Part shown: positions 1 to 9,648 of the stretch, in pieces
How the letters are laid out: the number at the start of each line of letters is the position of its first letter
How positions within the stretch are numbered: position 1 is the stretch's first letter
DNA from: Pelistega ratti
GTDB lineage: Bacteria; Pseudomonadota; Gammaproteobacteria; Burkholderiales; Burkholderiaceae_B
DNA length: 64,000 bases
Direction: 5' to 3'
Assembly (NCBI RefSeq): GCF_009833965.1
Contig: NZ_CP047165.1
Span: 1,116,001 to 1,180,000 of the forward strand
Position numbers and translations under genes: made by a program
Notes under the pieces: model-generated
The model's database searches: none
Told to the model about the DNA's origin: nothing
What the model saw: only the letters and a program-made list of their open reading frames with translations

Positions 1-285
1 CCGATCAAAATGCACCCCATCTTCCTTATTCCAGAAAACAGTGGGAATACCTTTAGATTTGGCTTTCTCAACTAATCGTACCAATTTTTCATTAGTACGA
101 TTGGGATAGTCGGGATAAGAGGCTATTTTGTATTTCCAGCGATTCTTGTAGCCTTGCCAAGCGGATTCTACAAATAAAATAGAATTCGTATGCTTAGTAA
201 ATGTCAACCAAGATTCCTGAATTTTTATCGTTTCAGCCAATAAGGAATAACGGGTAAGATCATCACTAATAAGTAATATATTCAT
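1..285 (-). CDS. Partial glycosyltransferase, N-terminal part (runs off window start)
   Basis: An open frame begins with ATG at 285-283 and stays open to base 1, giving about 95 residues that start MNILLISDDLTRYS. It contains FVESAWQGYKNRW and, further on, GIPTVFWNKEDGVHFDR. The same two landmarks occur in the glycosyltransferase at 3004-5307 (LIESCWKGNFGAW and FPVIFWNKEDPMHYDKF), so this is a paralogue of that CgeB-like glycosyltransferase module. It starts 7 bases after the stop of the 902-codon gene, so it is probably the next cistron of the leftward capsule operon. The catalytic part lies outside the window, so acceptor and donor cannot be inferred. Confidence 0.75.
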   Translation of the reverse strand, partial: MNILLISDDLTRYSLLAETIKIQESWLTFTKHTNSILFVESAWQGYKNRWKYKIASYPDYPNRTNEKLVRLVEKAKSKGIPTVFWNKEDGVHFDR

Positions 286-292
286 ATATTAA

Positions 293-3001
293 TTATTTTA
301 GTTTTAATAAAAAATCGGTAAAATAATCATAAACTTCCTGTTTATAGTGGAATGGCGATTTTCCCCATTTATGGTTACTATCACCTATAAACATATTACC
401 AGGGTAATTTACAAATTGATTATCTGGAATGTATTTTCTAGCGATTAAGTATAATTTAGATAATATTGCATTACCCTCTTTAACTCTTTCTAAATTAAAT
501 ACCTCTCCTGTATCAAGCCTATTACTCCAGAAAACATTATTTATAATAATTTTCTCTGCACCAACAGCATTAACTACTGACTTAAAACCTTCTTCCCATT
601 TATCAAAAAAATCTTGACTATTAGGCTGTAATTTTTGGGCATTTTTTATATCAAATATTTTAGCGTTCTTTAACTCATCTGAATTGGTGATATAAATCCC
701 TTGACTATATTCAACTAAACCAAATCTTTCATCAATACAATCTACTACCAGAAAATCAAATTCTGTTTGTTGAATCCTATCTAGTAAAGAATTATCCCAT
801 TCTTGCTGTAATATTTTTCTTTGAAAAGGAGAAGATATTTTTTGACAAAATTCTTGTTCTGTTAATACTCTATTTTTAATAGAGGGGTAGCTTATCCTAG
901 CAAGAGAATATCGAGCAAAATAGCCAACATAGCGAAGTTTATCGTTACTATTATCCCCAAAAGGATCTCTACTCACACAAGAACCGGCAATAAAAATCTT
1001 TAATGGTTTTACTATATTCTTATCATCTTTAATCTCAATAATATTTTTATTTTTAAAAAATAAATTTTGTTCTTTTTCATAAAATTTAAAAGAATCCAAA
1101 ATTAATCTAGCTGCATTACCCCATTTCCAAGGTTCTAAATTATATTTTGCCTTTAATTCTATAGAAATCACTACTTTTAACTCTTTTTTATTCTGTTCTG
1201 TAAGAGAAAAATAGACGATATTATCCCTTGCTTGAGAAAGTGATAATAGAGCAGCATATTGATTGACAGAACAAATCACCTCAAATCTATCTTCAAGTGC
1301 TTTTTGAAAGTGAGGTACTTTAATCATAAAAGCACAATATTGGCTAGAATGAAATATAGAAATAACCAAGTCAAGTTTATAACCTTCCCCCCTTTTTAAA
1401 GGATTTTGATTAATACTAATATCAAAAAAGTTTCTATTGTAACTACGTTGAATATATTCATTTTTGAGTGAACCTAGAGAAGCTAATTGATAACTTTTGA
1501 TGATTCCCTCTGTTGGACTACTATTTAGATGACTTGTTCTTTTATAATTTTGCACTAATAAAGACGACAGCTGATGATTATCAACTGAAATATCTACTAA
1601 GTCAGGTATTTGGGGTTGAATATTAAGGTCAAAATTTCTTTTAATATTACCTATTGATTTTCTTGTAGGAGCAAGAGAAGATGGTAAAATTGCCTTTAAC
1701 TGTCTATAAGATTCATTATATAACTCTACTGGATAAGTAGATTTTAATACATCAAAATAAAAAGCATCTTCATTTAAAATAGTAGCTTCACTAAAGAAAT
1801 TTGACAACTTATGGAAGTTCTCAATTGCAATAGGATCTGTTAAGTAATTCTCTACTTTATTTGATAATTTATTTAATACAAACCTAAACGAATCAAAATG
1901 TAAATGGGATGTTAAGCCTGTAAAAAAAGAGCCTCTGTTTTTATTATTTATATTGAGCATTACTTTTTGAATCCAACCAGACTCTTTAAAAAAGTAATCC
2001 AAATTAATATCTTTTTGTTCTATATCATAATACATAGAAAATAAAACAAATTCTGCACATTTAGTACAGGAACAACACCATTTAGTATTCACATCAACAG
2101 TAGATTCACACATCAACAATGTTTTATAGAATGTTTTATTTTTTTTAGCTAAATAACCAAAACTAGATAATTCAGACAAATGTTGATTGGCATTGAAAAT
2201 AGATAGAGGGATAGAAGCTATCTCATTAGAATAATATGAACTTATTTTGTTCATATAAGATATTTGTGATCGCTCAAAACCAAAATTATGATTATTCTCA
2301 TCAGGAATAAAATAATGGCAATATTCATAGCTGAATGTAATATAGTTAAATAAATTTAACCATATCAATACCCCTAAAGGGGCAAAATATAATTCAAGAT
2401 GATACCCTTGTACATTAGACCTTGCATTTGTTTTTATTTTGATAATATCAACATCATATTGATTGGATATAGGCGATAAAATAAGATTATCTCTACGCTC
2501 CTCAAGCTGTTTTATATTAACATGAGCATCTGGAATAACAAAAGAAATTAAAGAGACCCTATCTATATTTGAATTTTCATAAAGACTATCTAAGGCAAAG
2601 TAAGAATCTTTTCCTCCTCCATATAAAATACCAACTGTTCTTTTTTGTTGTGTATCAATATATTTGGGTATATCTTCTTGTGTTAAATTAGAAAAAAAGA
2701 CATTATCTAATTTATGGTATTCACACCAAAATTTAGCCATATTTTTATTGATAGGGTCTTCTGTTACAATCACCGTGGAATAAGCTATTCCTCGTAATTT
2801 ATTTAAAATAAGACCAAGTATAGTGTTATAGTGAATTTGCAAAGGAACATGGCTAATATCTAATTCATCATAAGTAACATATAGATTATCGACTGATTTA
2901 TCTATACCTAAATCCATATGCCACTGAAAATAAACCGTATCATTACTCACCGTTGGACGATTAATATAAAGGAAATTAGTAATATTTAATTGATTTTCCA
3001 C
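293..3001 (-). CDS. Capsule-locus fusion: MurL-like PP-loop ATPase domain plus C-terminal DUF6270/SGNH-like domain
   Basis: This 902-residue protein has no signal peptide or clear membrane segment. Residues about 1-400 resemble MurL, the ATP-dependent UDP-MurNAc-L-Ala-L-Glu epimerase family: a GGGKDS PP-loop at 128-133 and a cysteine cluster CCSCTKC at 309-315. Residues about 668-900 resemble DUF6270, an SGNH-hydrolase-like domain common in polysaccharide loci: GSCVSRDPF at 673-681 supplies a candidate Ser/Cys nucleophile, with DSNHKWG and SPFHY near the end. The middle (400-660) is unrecognised. It lies 2 bases after the preceding glycosyltransferase stop and 7 before the next start, so it is co-transcribed with capsule genes. 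A role in modifying a capsule building block (amino-acid activation or epimerisation plus acyl transfer or removal) is inference. Family calls rest on motifs only. Confidence 0.7.
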   Translation of the reverse strand: MENQLNITNFLYINRPTVSNDTVYFQWHMDLGIDKSVDNLYVTYDELDISHVPLQIHYNTILGLILNKLRGIAYSTVIVTEDPINKNMAKFWCEYHKLDNVFFSNLTQEDIPKYIDTQQKRTVGILYGGGKDSYFALDSLYENSNIDRVSLISFVIPDAHVNIKQLEERRDNLILSPISNQYDVDIIKIKTNARSNVQGYHLELYFAPLGVLIWLNLFNYITFSYEYCHYFIPDENNHNFGFERSQISYMNKISSYYSNEIASIPLSIFNANQHLSELSSFGYLAKKNKTFYKTLLMCESTVDVNTKWCCSCTKCAEFVLFSMYYDIEQKDINLDYFFKESGWIQKVMLNINNKNRGSFFTGLTSHLHFDSFRFVLNKLSNKVENYLTDPIAIENFHKLSNFFSEATILNEDAFYFDVLKSTYPVELYNESYRQLKAILPSSLAPTRKSIGNIKRNFDLNIQPQIPDLVDISVDNHQLSSLLVQNYKRTSHLNSSPTEGIIKSYQLASLGSLKNEYIQRSYNRNFFDISINQNPLKRGEGYKLDLVISIFHSSQYCAFMIKVPHFQKALEDRFEVICSVNQYAALLSLSQARDNIVYFSLTEQNKKELKVVISIELKAKYNLEPWKWGNAARLILDSFKFYEKEQNLFFKNKNIIEIKDDKNIVKPLKIFIAGSCVSRDPFGDNSNDKLRYVGYFARYSLARISYPSIKNRVLTEQEFCQKISSPFQRKILQQEWDNSLLDRIQQTEFDFLVVDCIDERFGLVEYSQGIYITNSDELKNAKIFDIKNAQKLQPNSQDFFDKWEEGFKSVVNAVGAEKIIINNVFWSNRLDTGEVFNLERVKEGNAILSKLYLIARKYIPDNQFVNYPGNMFIGDSNHKWGKSPFHYKQEVYDYFTDFLLKLK

Positions 3002-3003
3002 TT

Positions 3004-5307
3004 TTAAATCTCCGTTATTTCTCTTGCTAATTTATTACCAACAAAAGAACCTTTTTCAGTAAAGAATTTATCCTCTACTTGCCAAGTATGGTTAGATATA
3101 TTTTTAGAACGGTAAACAATAAAATTAAATGGATCAGTAACATACATTTTTATATTATTGATTTTGGCTTGTTCTAATATATTAGAATCTTCCCCACGAT
3201 TTAAATCACCAAATTTTAAACTACTCAATGCTTTCTTAGAAAAGACTAATGTCGCCCCTGTAAGAAAATTAGTTTCCATATGCCGTTGTCCTTTATAACG
3301 TACATAGGTTTTATCTTCTGATTCAAGATAAATAAAGATTTCTTTTTTTCCTACAATTCCATAATCCCCAAATTTAAATGGAATTAACATATCTTGTAAA
3401 TAATTTGGAAAATAAAAATCGTCATCATCAAATTTCGCCACATATTCTCCCTTAGAAAGTTCAATGCCCTGATTCAGTCGTTTACCCAAGGTATCTTCAC
3501 TATCATTACGGATAATATGTACGGATTTAAATTTATTTCCGCTATTTAATTTATTTTTCAATTGAATTAATTGCTCATCTGTATATTTTTGAGCAATGAC
3601 AATGACTTCGATATTTGGATAGACTTGTCCCATCACATTTTCTGCAATTCTATCGATAAAGTGCGGTCGATTTGATGCAATAACAATACTCACTAGAGGA
3701 CTATCTAAAGTAATATTTTGTCCTAAGGTATTCGCTATTTGAACAGCACGATGCTCATAGGTATGCTTTAACATAACTTCTCTATAACCAAGATGAGATA
3801 TGCGCAACCATTCCCACTCATTTTCAAGTAAACGTTTTGCAATTTTATTGGCTTCTTTTGCATTTTTAGCTACTTGTACAATGCCTTTAAATTGCTTATC
3901 AATCGCTAGAGATGGGGTAGAAATAACAGGTGTTCCACAAGCTAAAAGCTCATATACCCTACGAGACATCATTGTTGGAGAATCTGTGATGGTATTAACA
4001 TTTAAGAAAATCTTAAATTGCTTATAGACATCAACAATTTCCCTAAATGGTACAGCAGGGCGAATAAATTTCCTATATTTACGAGGATAGGCATAACGCT
4101 CATTATCTAGTTGAGACATACGATCATAAATAGCGCCTTTAAATTTTATAATGGTTGGTAATAAGGCATCCATTTGTTTTTTGCGATCATCATGTCCCAC
4201 ACCATAATAGGAGCCTGCAAAGCAAATATTTTCTGATTCTTTTCTAAAGCGATTCGCAGGATTACAGATATTGATATTAGCCGCGAATAGTAAAGTATCT
4301 ACTTTAGCATGGGGTATATCTCGTTGATAATCTTTTACTTTATTACTATCTGTAGTAAAAATAATATCGCATTTAGAGGATATCGGTAAAAATTTATCAT
4401 AGTGCATTGGGTCTTCTTTATTCCAGAAAATAACTGGAAAATGACGAGCCTTTGCCGTGTCTAATGCTTTTAAAAGGTTTTGAGCATTTTGATGTTGTAA
4501 ATTAGGTGATGTAAAAGCATATTCCCATGCACCAAAATTTCCTTTCCAACAACTTTCAATTAAAAAGCCTAAAGAGCTAGAGCCTTTTATTTGTGTTTCA
4601 AAAGTCGCCTTATTTAAAGGAAATAATTTAAACTCACTATCAAATGAGGTATGCGAAATTTCATCTAAAATAGAAATAAACTTAAAACCATATTGTTTTT
4701 TAAATCGACTATCAACTTTTGGAAATGCTTTAGATGATTTACTAACCGCTTTAGTTTTTGATGAAAGTGGTGCTTGTCCACTTTTTCTCTGCCTCGCTAA
4801 AGAAACTAATTTTAATAAATCCCCCGGTAATGCCATAAAATTACCAACAGATTTAAACGAATGAATCAGTGTATAGCCTAATTTGAAGGATAGCGTATTT
4901 TCTACTTGCGCTTTAACTTCTCTCGTTTGTAAATAAGCAAAATTTAATTTTTTATTATAGTCATCCGTTATTTTTTTTAATTCCTCATTATATTTATCAA
5001 GCTTAACCTGATAATCCTCAGATAAGTTTTTGAGTGTCGTATTTAACTTAGCAATTTCATTTTCATAAATTTTAAGTGTAGTTTGATTATCCTGTTTTAT
5101 TGATTCAATACTACTTACTATTTCGTCTGTAGATACTTTATTTTTTGATGCTACATCAATAACATTATCTAAACTATCCAATTTATTTTTAATAAGACTA
5201 ATATCCTTTTCTATTGTTTCAGATACTAGTCTATTTTCAGGTAAATTATCTGCACTATAAGACAATGTTTTTTTAGCTTGTCTCTTAGATAAGATTTTTT
5301 TAGACAT
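3004..5307 (-). CDS. Two-module capsule glycosyltransferase (coiled coil, CgeB/GT4-like, GT2)
   Basis: The ATG at 5307 (MSKKILSKRQ) is preferred over an upstream one at 5346: it leaves a 4-base gap after the wecC stop, whereas the longer form would overlap wecC by 35 bases. The protein has about 767 residues. Residues roughly 35-140 are charged and heptad-like (probable coiled coil). The middle (about 225-530) resembles the CgeB-type GT-B fold, with FWNKEDPMHYDKF and a late RRVYELLACGTPVIS donor-binding segment. The last 230 residues are a GT-A family 2 domain starting PLVSIVIASNRP, with the metal-binding run KFDDDDFYFP. Together these suggest a processive or dual-specificity enzyme building the capsule repeat. 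No membrane segment is visible; the coiled coil may anchor it to partners. The sugar specificity is unknown. Confidence 0.85.
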   Translation of the reverse strand: MSKKILSKRQAKKTLSYSADNLPENRLVSETIEKDISLIKNKLDSLDNVIDVASKNKVSTDEIVSSIESIKQDNQTTLKIYENEIAKLNTTLKNLSEDYQVKLDKYNEELKKITDDYNKKLNFAYLQTREVKAQVENTLSFKLGYTLIHSFKSVGNFMALPGDLLKLVSLARQRKSGQAPLSSKTKAVSKSSKAFPKVDSRFKKQYGFKFISILDEISHTSFDSEFKLFPLNKATFETQIKGSSSLGFLIESCWKGNFGAWEYAFTSPNLQHQNAQNLLKALDTAKARHFPVIFWNKEDPMHYDKFLPISSKCDIIFTTDSNKVKDYQRDIPHAKVDTLLFAANINICNPANRFRKESENICFAGSYYGVGHDDRKKQMDALLPTIIKFKGAIYDRMSQLDNERYAYPRKYRKFIRPAVPFREIVDVYKQFKIFLNVNTITDSPTMMSRRVYELLACGTPVISTPSLAIDKQFKGIVQVAKNAKEANKIAKRLLENEWEWLRISHLGYREVMLKHTYEHRAVQIANTLGQNITLDSPLVSIVIASNRPHFIDRIAENVMGQVYPNIEVIVIAQKYTDEQLIQLKNKLNSGNKFKSVHIIRNDSEDTLGKRLNQGIELSKGEYVAKFDDDDFYFPNYLQDMLIPFKFGDYGIVGKKEIFIYLESEDKTYVRYKGQRHMETNFLTGATLVFSKKALSSLKFGDLNRGEDSNILEQAKINNIKMYVTDPFNFIVYRSKNISNHTWQVEDKFFTEKGSFVGNKLAREITEI

Positions 5308-5311
5308 ACTA

Positions 5312-6580
5312 TTACCAAATCCCCTTAGTATCCACCACAACAGCATTGATAGAAGATAGTGCTACTCCCTTAAAGGCTTTATGATCCACCAATACCACTA
5401 ATACATCAGCACTCGCCAATGCTTCATCTAATGAGGTATGTTGAATATTTTTATTCAGCAATTTTTCAGGTAGTTTTTCAACATTCGGTTCAACCGCTAG
5501 AATTTGCCCGTGATATTTATCAGCTAGTTTTTCGGTAATTTTAAGGGCTGGGCTTTCACGCAAATCATCAATATCAGGTTTAAAGGCTAACCCCAAACAC
5601 GCTATCTTAATGTCATCTACTGTCTTACTAGGATGGCGGCGTAATACCTCAATAACAGCCTCATTAACCTGACTGATAACCCATTCTGGCTTACCATCAT
5701 TTACTAAACGTGCCGTATGAATCAGTTTGGCAAGATCAGGGGTTTTATTCACAATAAACCAAGGATCTACCGCAATACAATGACCTCCAACACCACAGCC
5801 GGGTTGTAAAATATTCACTCTTGGGTGGTGGTTGGCAAGTCGGATTAATTCCCACACATTAATATCTAAGCGATCACAAATAATAGAAAGTTCATTTGCA
5901 AAGGCAATATTGACATCTCGGAATGAGTTTTCGGTTAATTTACACATTTCAGCTGTGCGACTATTGGTAATAATACAATCACCTTTGACAAAAACCTTGT
6001 ACAAATCTGCTGCTTGTTGTGAGCATTTTTCAGTCATACCGCCAATGATTCGGTCGTTATCAATAAGTTCTTGCATTACTTTGCCCGGGAGTACTCTTTC
6101 TGGGCAGTGTGCAATACGAATATCAGAATCTTCCCCCGTCTGTTGTGGAAAGGTGAGATCAGGACGTGCTTGGGCTAGCCATTCTGCCATTTGCTCTGTT
6201 GCCCCAACGGGTGAGGTCGATTCTAAAATCACCAAATTCCCTTTTTCTAAAACAGGGGCTACCGCCTGACAAGCACTTTGGATATAGCTTAAATCAGGTT
6301 CAAAATGATCCCCTTTAAACGGTGTAGGGACGGCGATTAAAAATGCTTGAGCTGGTTCAGGTAGTAAAGTGGCTCTTAACTTGCCATTTTTTACGCATTG
6401 TTGTACGGCAACATCTAAGCCCGGTTCAACAATATGAATTTTACCTTGATTAATAGTATCTACCGCTATTAGATTAACATCAACACCAACAACCTCAACA
6501 TTATGCTGAGCAAAGACAGCCGCTGTAGGTAAACCAATATAACCTAAACCAATTACAGAAATACGCTGAAATTCTCTCAT
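5312..6580 (-). CDS. wecC: UDP-N-acetyl-D-mannosamine dehydrogenase
   Basis: The 422-residue protein begins with an NAD-binding Rossmann motif, VIGLGYIGLPTAAVFA. It also carries ESTSPVGATEQM, AHCPERVLPG, an NSFRDVNIAFANEL helix and the catalytic-cysteine segment GCGVGGHCIAVDPWF, and ends with the UDP-binding domain (GLAFKPDIDDLRESPAL). This is the UDP-ManNAc/UDP-glucose dehydrogenase family. Placement 5 bases after wecB favours UDP-ManNAc to UDP-ManNAcA (two NAD+ reductions). It supplies the capsule glycosyltransferases encoded just downstream. Length is normal. The UDP-ManNAc specificity is inferred mainly from the wecB neighbour. Confidence 0.93.
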   Translation of the reverse strand: MREFQRISVIGLGYIGLPTAAVFAQHNVEVVGVDVNLIAVDTINQGKIHIVEPGLDVAVQQCVKNGKLRATLLPEPAQAFLIAVPTPFKGDHFEPDLSYIQSACQAVAPVLEKGNLVILESTSPVGATEQMAEWLAQARPDLTFPQQTGEDSDIRIAHCPERVLPGKVMQELIDNDRIIGGMTEKCSQQAADLYKVFVKGDCIITNSRTAEMCKLTENSFRDVNIAFANELSIICDRLDINVWELIRLANHHPRVNILQPGCGVGGHCIAVDPWFIVNKTPDLAKLIHTARLVNDGKPEWVISQVNEAVIEVLRRHPSKTVDDIKIACLGLAFKPDIDDLRESPALKITEKLADKYHGQILAVEPNVEKLPEKLLNKNIQHTSLDEALASADVLVVLVDHKAFKGVALSSINAVVVDTKGIW

Positions 6581-6585
6581 TTCAT

Positions 6586-7713
6586 TTATCCTTTTTTATT
6601 TAAAATCTCCAATATTTTTTCTATTGCTGTTCCATCACCATACGGATTATGTGCCATAGACATTTTGCGATATTCTTGTTCATCTTCAAGTAATTTATTT
6701 ACTTCTTGAATAATACGTTCTTGTGATGTTCCAACTAATTTGACAGTACCTGCTTCAACGGCTTCTGGTCGCTCTGTTGTTTCACGCATTACTAATACTG
6801 GCTTACCCAAAGAAGGTGCTTCTTCTTGGATACCACCTGAATCCGTTAAAATCAAATAAGATTGCTTCATTAAGTACACAAAAGCGAGATAGTCAAGCGG
6901 TTCAATCAAATGAATATTTTGTCTGCTATTGAGTAGGCGATTTACTGGCTCTCTAACATTTGGATTAAGGTGAACTGGATAAACAAATTGCACCGTTGGG
7001 TGTTGTTCAGCCAATATAGCGAGTGCATTACAGATATTTTCAAAACCACTCCCAAAATTTTCTCTACGATGACCTGTAATCAGAATGGTTCGCTTATTTT
7101 CCAGAAAAGCAAACTGCTTCGCATACTGGGAAGATAAGTTTGGATTTTGTTCAATTTTTTGTAATGACAATAGCAAGGCATCAATAACCGTATTACCCGT
7201 TACATAAATCTGTTCACAAGGAACACCCTCTTTCAATAAATTTTGTTTTGTACTTTCTGTGGGAGCAAAATGATACTTCGCAATAGCGGCTGTTAATTTA
7301 CGATTCCCCTCTTCTGGCCAAGGGGCATATAGATTATAAGTTCTTAACCCTGCTTCAATATGGGCAATATCTATTTGATTATAATAAGCGGCAAGTGCTG
7401 TAGCCAAAGTCGTTGCGGTATCACCATGTACAAATATGATAGTGGGTTGATACTCATGAATAATCGGTTGAATTTTGTTGAGGATAAGTCCTGCTACACC
7501 TGATAAAGTTTGCTGTTGGCTCATAATGTCCAAATCATAATCAGGCTGAATATTAAATAATGCCAGCACCTGATCTAACATTTGTCTATGTTGTGCTGTT
7601 ACACAGACCTTAAAATCTAAGCCACTGGTCTTTAAACCTTCAATCAGTGGAGCCATCTTGATGGCCTCTGGACGAGTACCAAAGACAATGAGTAATTTTT
7701 GTTCTTTTCTCAT
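6586..7713 (-). CDS. wecB: UDP-N-acetylglucosamine 2-epimerase (non-hydrolysing)
   Basis: The protein reads [24 protein letters not shown], then [43 protein letters not shown] and [22 protein letters not shown], all hallmarks of WecB/MnaA. It interconverts UDP-GlcNAc and UDP-ManNAc in the cytoplasm. ATG codons at 7731, 7719 and 7713 are in frame and none has a good ribosome site. 7713 is chosen because it gives the usual N-terminus and length (375 residues). It is the first gene of the leftward capsule-synthesis operon and is followed at once by wecC. Confidence 0.93.
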   Translation of the reverse strand: MRKEQKLLIVFGTRPEAIKMAPLIEGLKTSGLDFKVCVTAQHRQMLDQVLALFNIQPDYDLDIMSQQQTLSGVAGLILNKIQPIIHEYQPTIIFVHGDTATTLATALAAYYNQIDIAHIEAGLRTYNLYAPWPEEGNRKLTAAIAKYHFAPTESTKQNLLKEGVPCEQIYVTGNTVIDALLLSLQKIEQNPNLSSQYAKQFAFLENKRTILITGHRRENFGSGFENICNALAILAEQHPTVQFVYPVHLNPNVREPVNRLLNSRQNIHLIEPLDYLAFVYLMKQSYLILTDSGGIQEEAPSLGKPVLVMRETTERPEAVEAGTVKLVGTSQERIIQEVNKLLEDEQEYRKMSMAHNPYGDGTAIEKILEILNKKG

Positions 7714-8171
7714 ATTCATATAAAAATACATATTTCTAGCGGATAAATAATCATCTCAACTAGAAATAGATCCTCTCAAAATTAAATAATTTTTAAATGA
7801 CTTTAATCATATAAAGATAAGCTATAGCGACAAAATATCTGTACTAACTTATCTTCAACCCCATTTCTAAGCATTCATTTTTGTTATGCCAAATTTGACA
7901 CATTAAGATAGCTAATAAGCCTACAAATTATTACATCAGAATATGACATACATATTTTCTTAAATTACCAAAAATAAAATAATATATTGCACATTTTAAC
8001 ATATAGCAAAATAAATATACAAATTGAATAATTAAGAAAAACAAAGAAATATTTATAATGGAATAAAAAATATTTATTTTTGGGAAGTTACCTGAAAGAG
8101 AAAATTATATATTTCAAATAGTTATAAATAAATAACCAGAATATTGACTTTATCAAAAGAACAATTCTTAC
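7714..8171. other. AT-rich intergenic region between wecB and the lipB/kpsS-like gene
   Basis: About 450 bases of very AT-rich DNA lie between two leftward genes. No convincing coding frame, RNA gene or strong terminator was found. The promoter of the wecB operon should lie in the left half, but no single -35/-10 pair stands out. The low GC compared with the flanking genes is typical of capsule-region intergenic DNA. Confidence 0.5.
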
Positions 8172-9380
8172 TTAAATTTCATCATCAAAAATAACGCGAT
8201 TATAAAAACTACCATTAATCATTGTTGTATTTAGGTGATATTTTTGATAGGCATCAAATAACAGCATATTGGGTTTTGTTGGGGTATGCCAAAACTGTGC
8301 CAAAGATTGCTGAGATGTTAATCCCTCTATATCATAATTTGCTCGCCCTAGCGTAATAACAGGCATTTCATGCAGTAAAGCAGAAATACCACTTGTACTA
8401 TTGATGGTTACCATTGCTCTACCCTTTCTTAATAAAACAGGCAAAGGCACATCATGGATATAATAAATTCTATTTTTTAAGTGTGGATACTGATCAATGT
8501 ATTGATTAATCAGACAGGTATAATCAATCAAACCACGATCCATCGGGTGGTGTTTTATCACCAGATTTAATGTCTTAGGTGCGTGCAATACAAAAGAAGT
8601 TAAGACCTCTTCCAAAAAATGAACGACAGAGGCATAGTCGCAATGCACTTTGACCTGTGTATCATCATATACCTGCAAAGTAACAATATAAAAGTTTTGT
8701 ATTTTCCCTGTATTTATTTTGTGGGCAAAAAAATAGTCTTGCCAGTAATAATAAAAACGTTTAATACACGACTTACTCCAAAGACGGATATAGTATCGTA
8801 AATTAAATTCTTTATGATGGATATAATACGGATAGCTAGACTGCCGGCAACAGGCAGCGACATAGTAAAAAATGGCTCGTTTTGCCATTGGGAGAAAACC
8901 TTTTGCTACTTTTTTAGCTGGTTTTGGCAAGTCTAACTTTTTGGCTTGTTGTAAATAAAATTGAGGATCTTTTGGCAACAAAGAATAAGCATTGACCCCG
9001 TCTTGCTCAAAGGTAACATAGTCTGGTCTAAAATAACCTTCCTCGAAAACCCAAAACCGTATATTGAAGTGGTACGCTACTTTCTTAGCCATTCGGTGAT
9101 AGACACGCGTATCCCCAAAGCAAATAATACTGTCTATTTTATGCTTTAAACAAAATTGTTTTAATTTTTTCTCAAAGGCTTCTACTGTATCACGGTAAGC
9201 AAATGTATTCGGCGTATGATAAGGATAATAATACTCATCACCTCCGTTAAAATTTATTTTAAAAACAACTTTATTTTTATCAGAAAGCCATTTGGAGAAA
9301 TCCATAAAAAAACCACCCACAGGCCCCTGTAGCAATAGAATATGATGGCTATTCTTTAATAATTGGGTTAAATTATGCAT
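8172..9380 (-). CDS. lipB: Capsule polysaccharide modification/export protein, LipB/KpsS family
   Basis: The 402-residue cytoplasmic protein starts HHILLLQGPVGGFFMDFSKWL and carries CFGDTRVYHRMA, VFEEGYFRPDYVTFE, a VIKHHPMDRGLIDY segment and a late STSGISALLHEMPVITLG signature. These are features of the KpsS/LipB family, whose members help build the poly-beta-Kdo linker that joins group II-type capsules to a lipid anchor. The usual partner LipA/KpsC is not in the window and may lie elsewhere. It is divergent from ctrA, sharing a 268-base control region, and is separated from wecB by a long gap, so it is probably its own transcript. Confidence 0.85.
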   Translation of the reverse strand: MHNLTQLLKNSHHILLLQGPVGGFFMDFSKWLSDKNKVVFKINFNGGDEYYYPYHTPNTFAYRDTVEAFEKKLKQFCLKHKIDSIICFGDTRVYHRMAKKVAYHFNIRFWVFEEGYFRPDYVTFEQDGVNAYSLLPKDPQFYLQQAKKLDLPKPAKKVAKGFLPMAKRAIFYYVAACCRQSSYPYYIHHKEFNLRYYIRLWSKSCIKRFYYYWQDYFFAHKINTGKIQNFYIVTLQVYDDTQVKVHCDYASVVHFLEEVLTSFVLHAPKTLNLVIKHHPMDRGLIDYTCLINQYIDQYPHLKNRIYYIHDVPLPVLLRKGRAMVTINSTSGISALLHEMPVITLGRANYDIEGLTSQQSLAQFWHTPTKPNMLLFDAYQKYHLNTTMINGSFYNRVIFDDEI

Positions 9381-9648
9381 GGTTTAAAGATACTCAGTGT
9401 TTTTATGCTATTTAATGTTCTACTCATAAAATAGTCAAAGAACATGATTTTTAATTTAACTTATTTTATGATAAACAGCATTACAATTTATCACAAAATC
9501 TAAATAATAGATTATTAATAGTAAAATATTATAATAAAAAGAAATCAAATAAGATAAAATAATACCATTTTGTTATTTTATTAGTTTGTCGAGTTTTATC
9601 ATTTAATAAACAACAACTAAAACATACCTTTATTCGGAGAGATTAAGC
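9381..9648. promoter_or_regulatory. Divergent control region between lipB-like gene and ctrABCD
   Basis: This AT-rich spacer must hold the promoters for the leftward lipB-like gene and the rightward export operon. A TATAAT occurs at 9530-9535 on the + strand, with no good -35 partner. The ctrA ribosome site CGGAGAG sits at about 9634-9640. No ops/JUMPstart element is visible. Confidence 0.4.

Noticed and set aside
5308..5346. Upstream start giving a 780-residue glycosyltransferase
   Set aside because: It would overlap wecC by 35 bases and adds a hydrophobic, Trp-rich leader that does not look coding; ATG 5307 fits operon spacing.
8619..8801. Short frames opposite the lipB-like gene and many other genes
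   Set aside because: They are shadows of well-supported genes on the other strand.
9381..9648. ops/JUMPstart element before the capsule export operon
   Set aside because: The GGCGGTAG core is not present.
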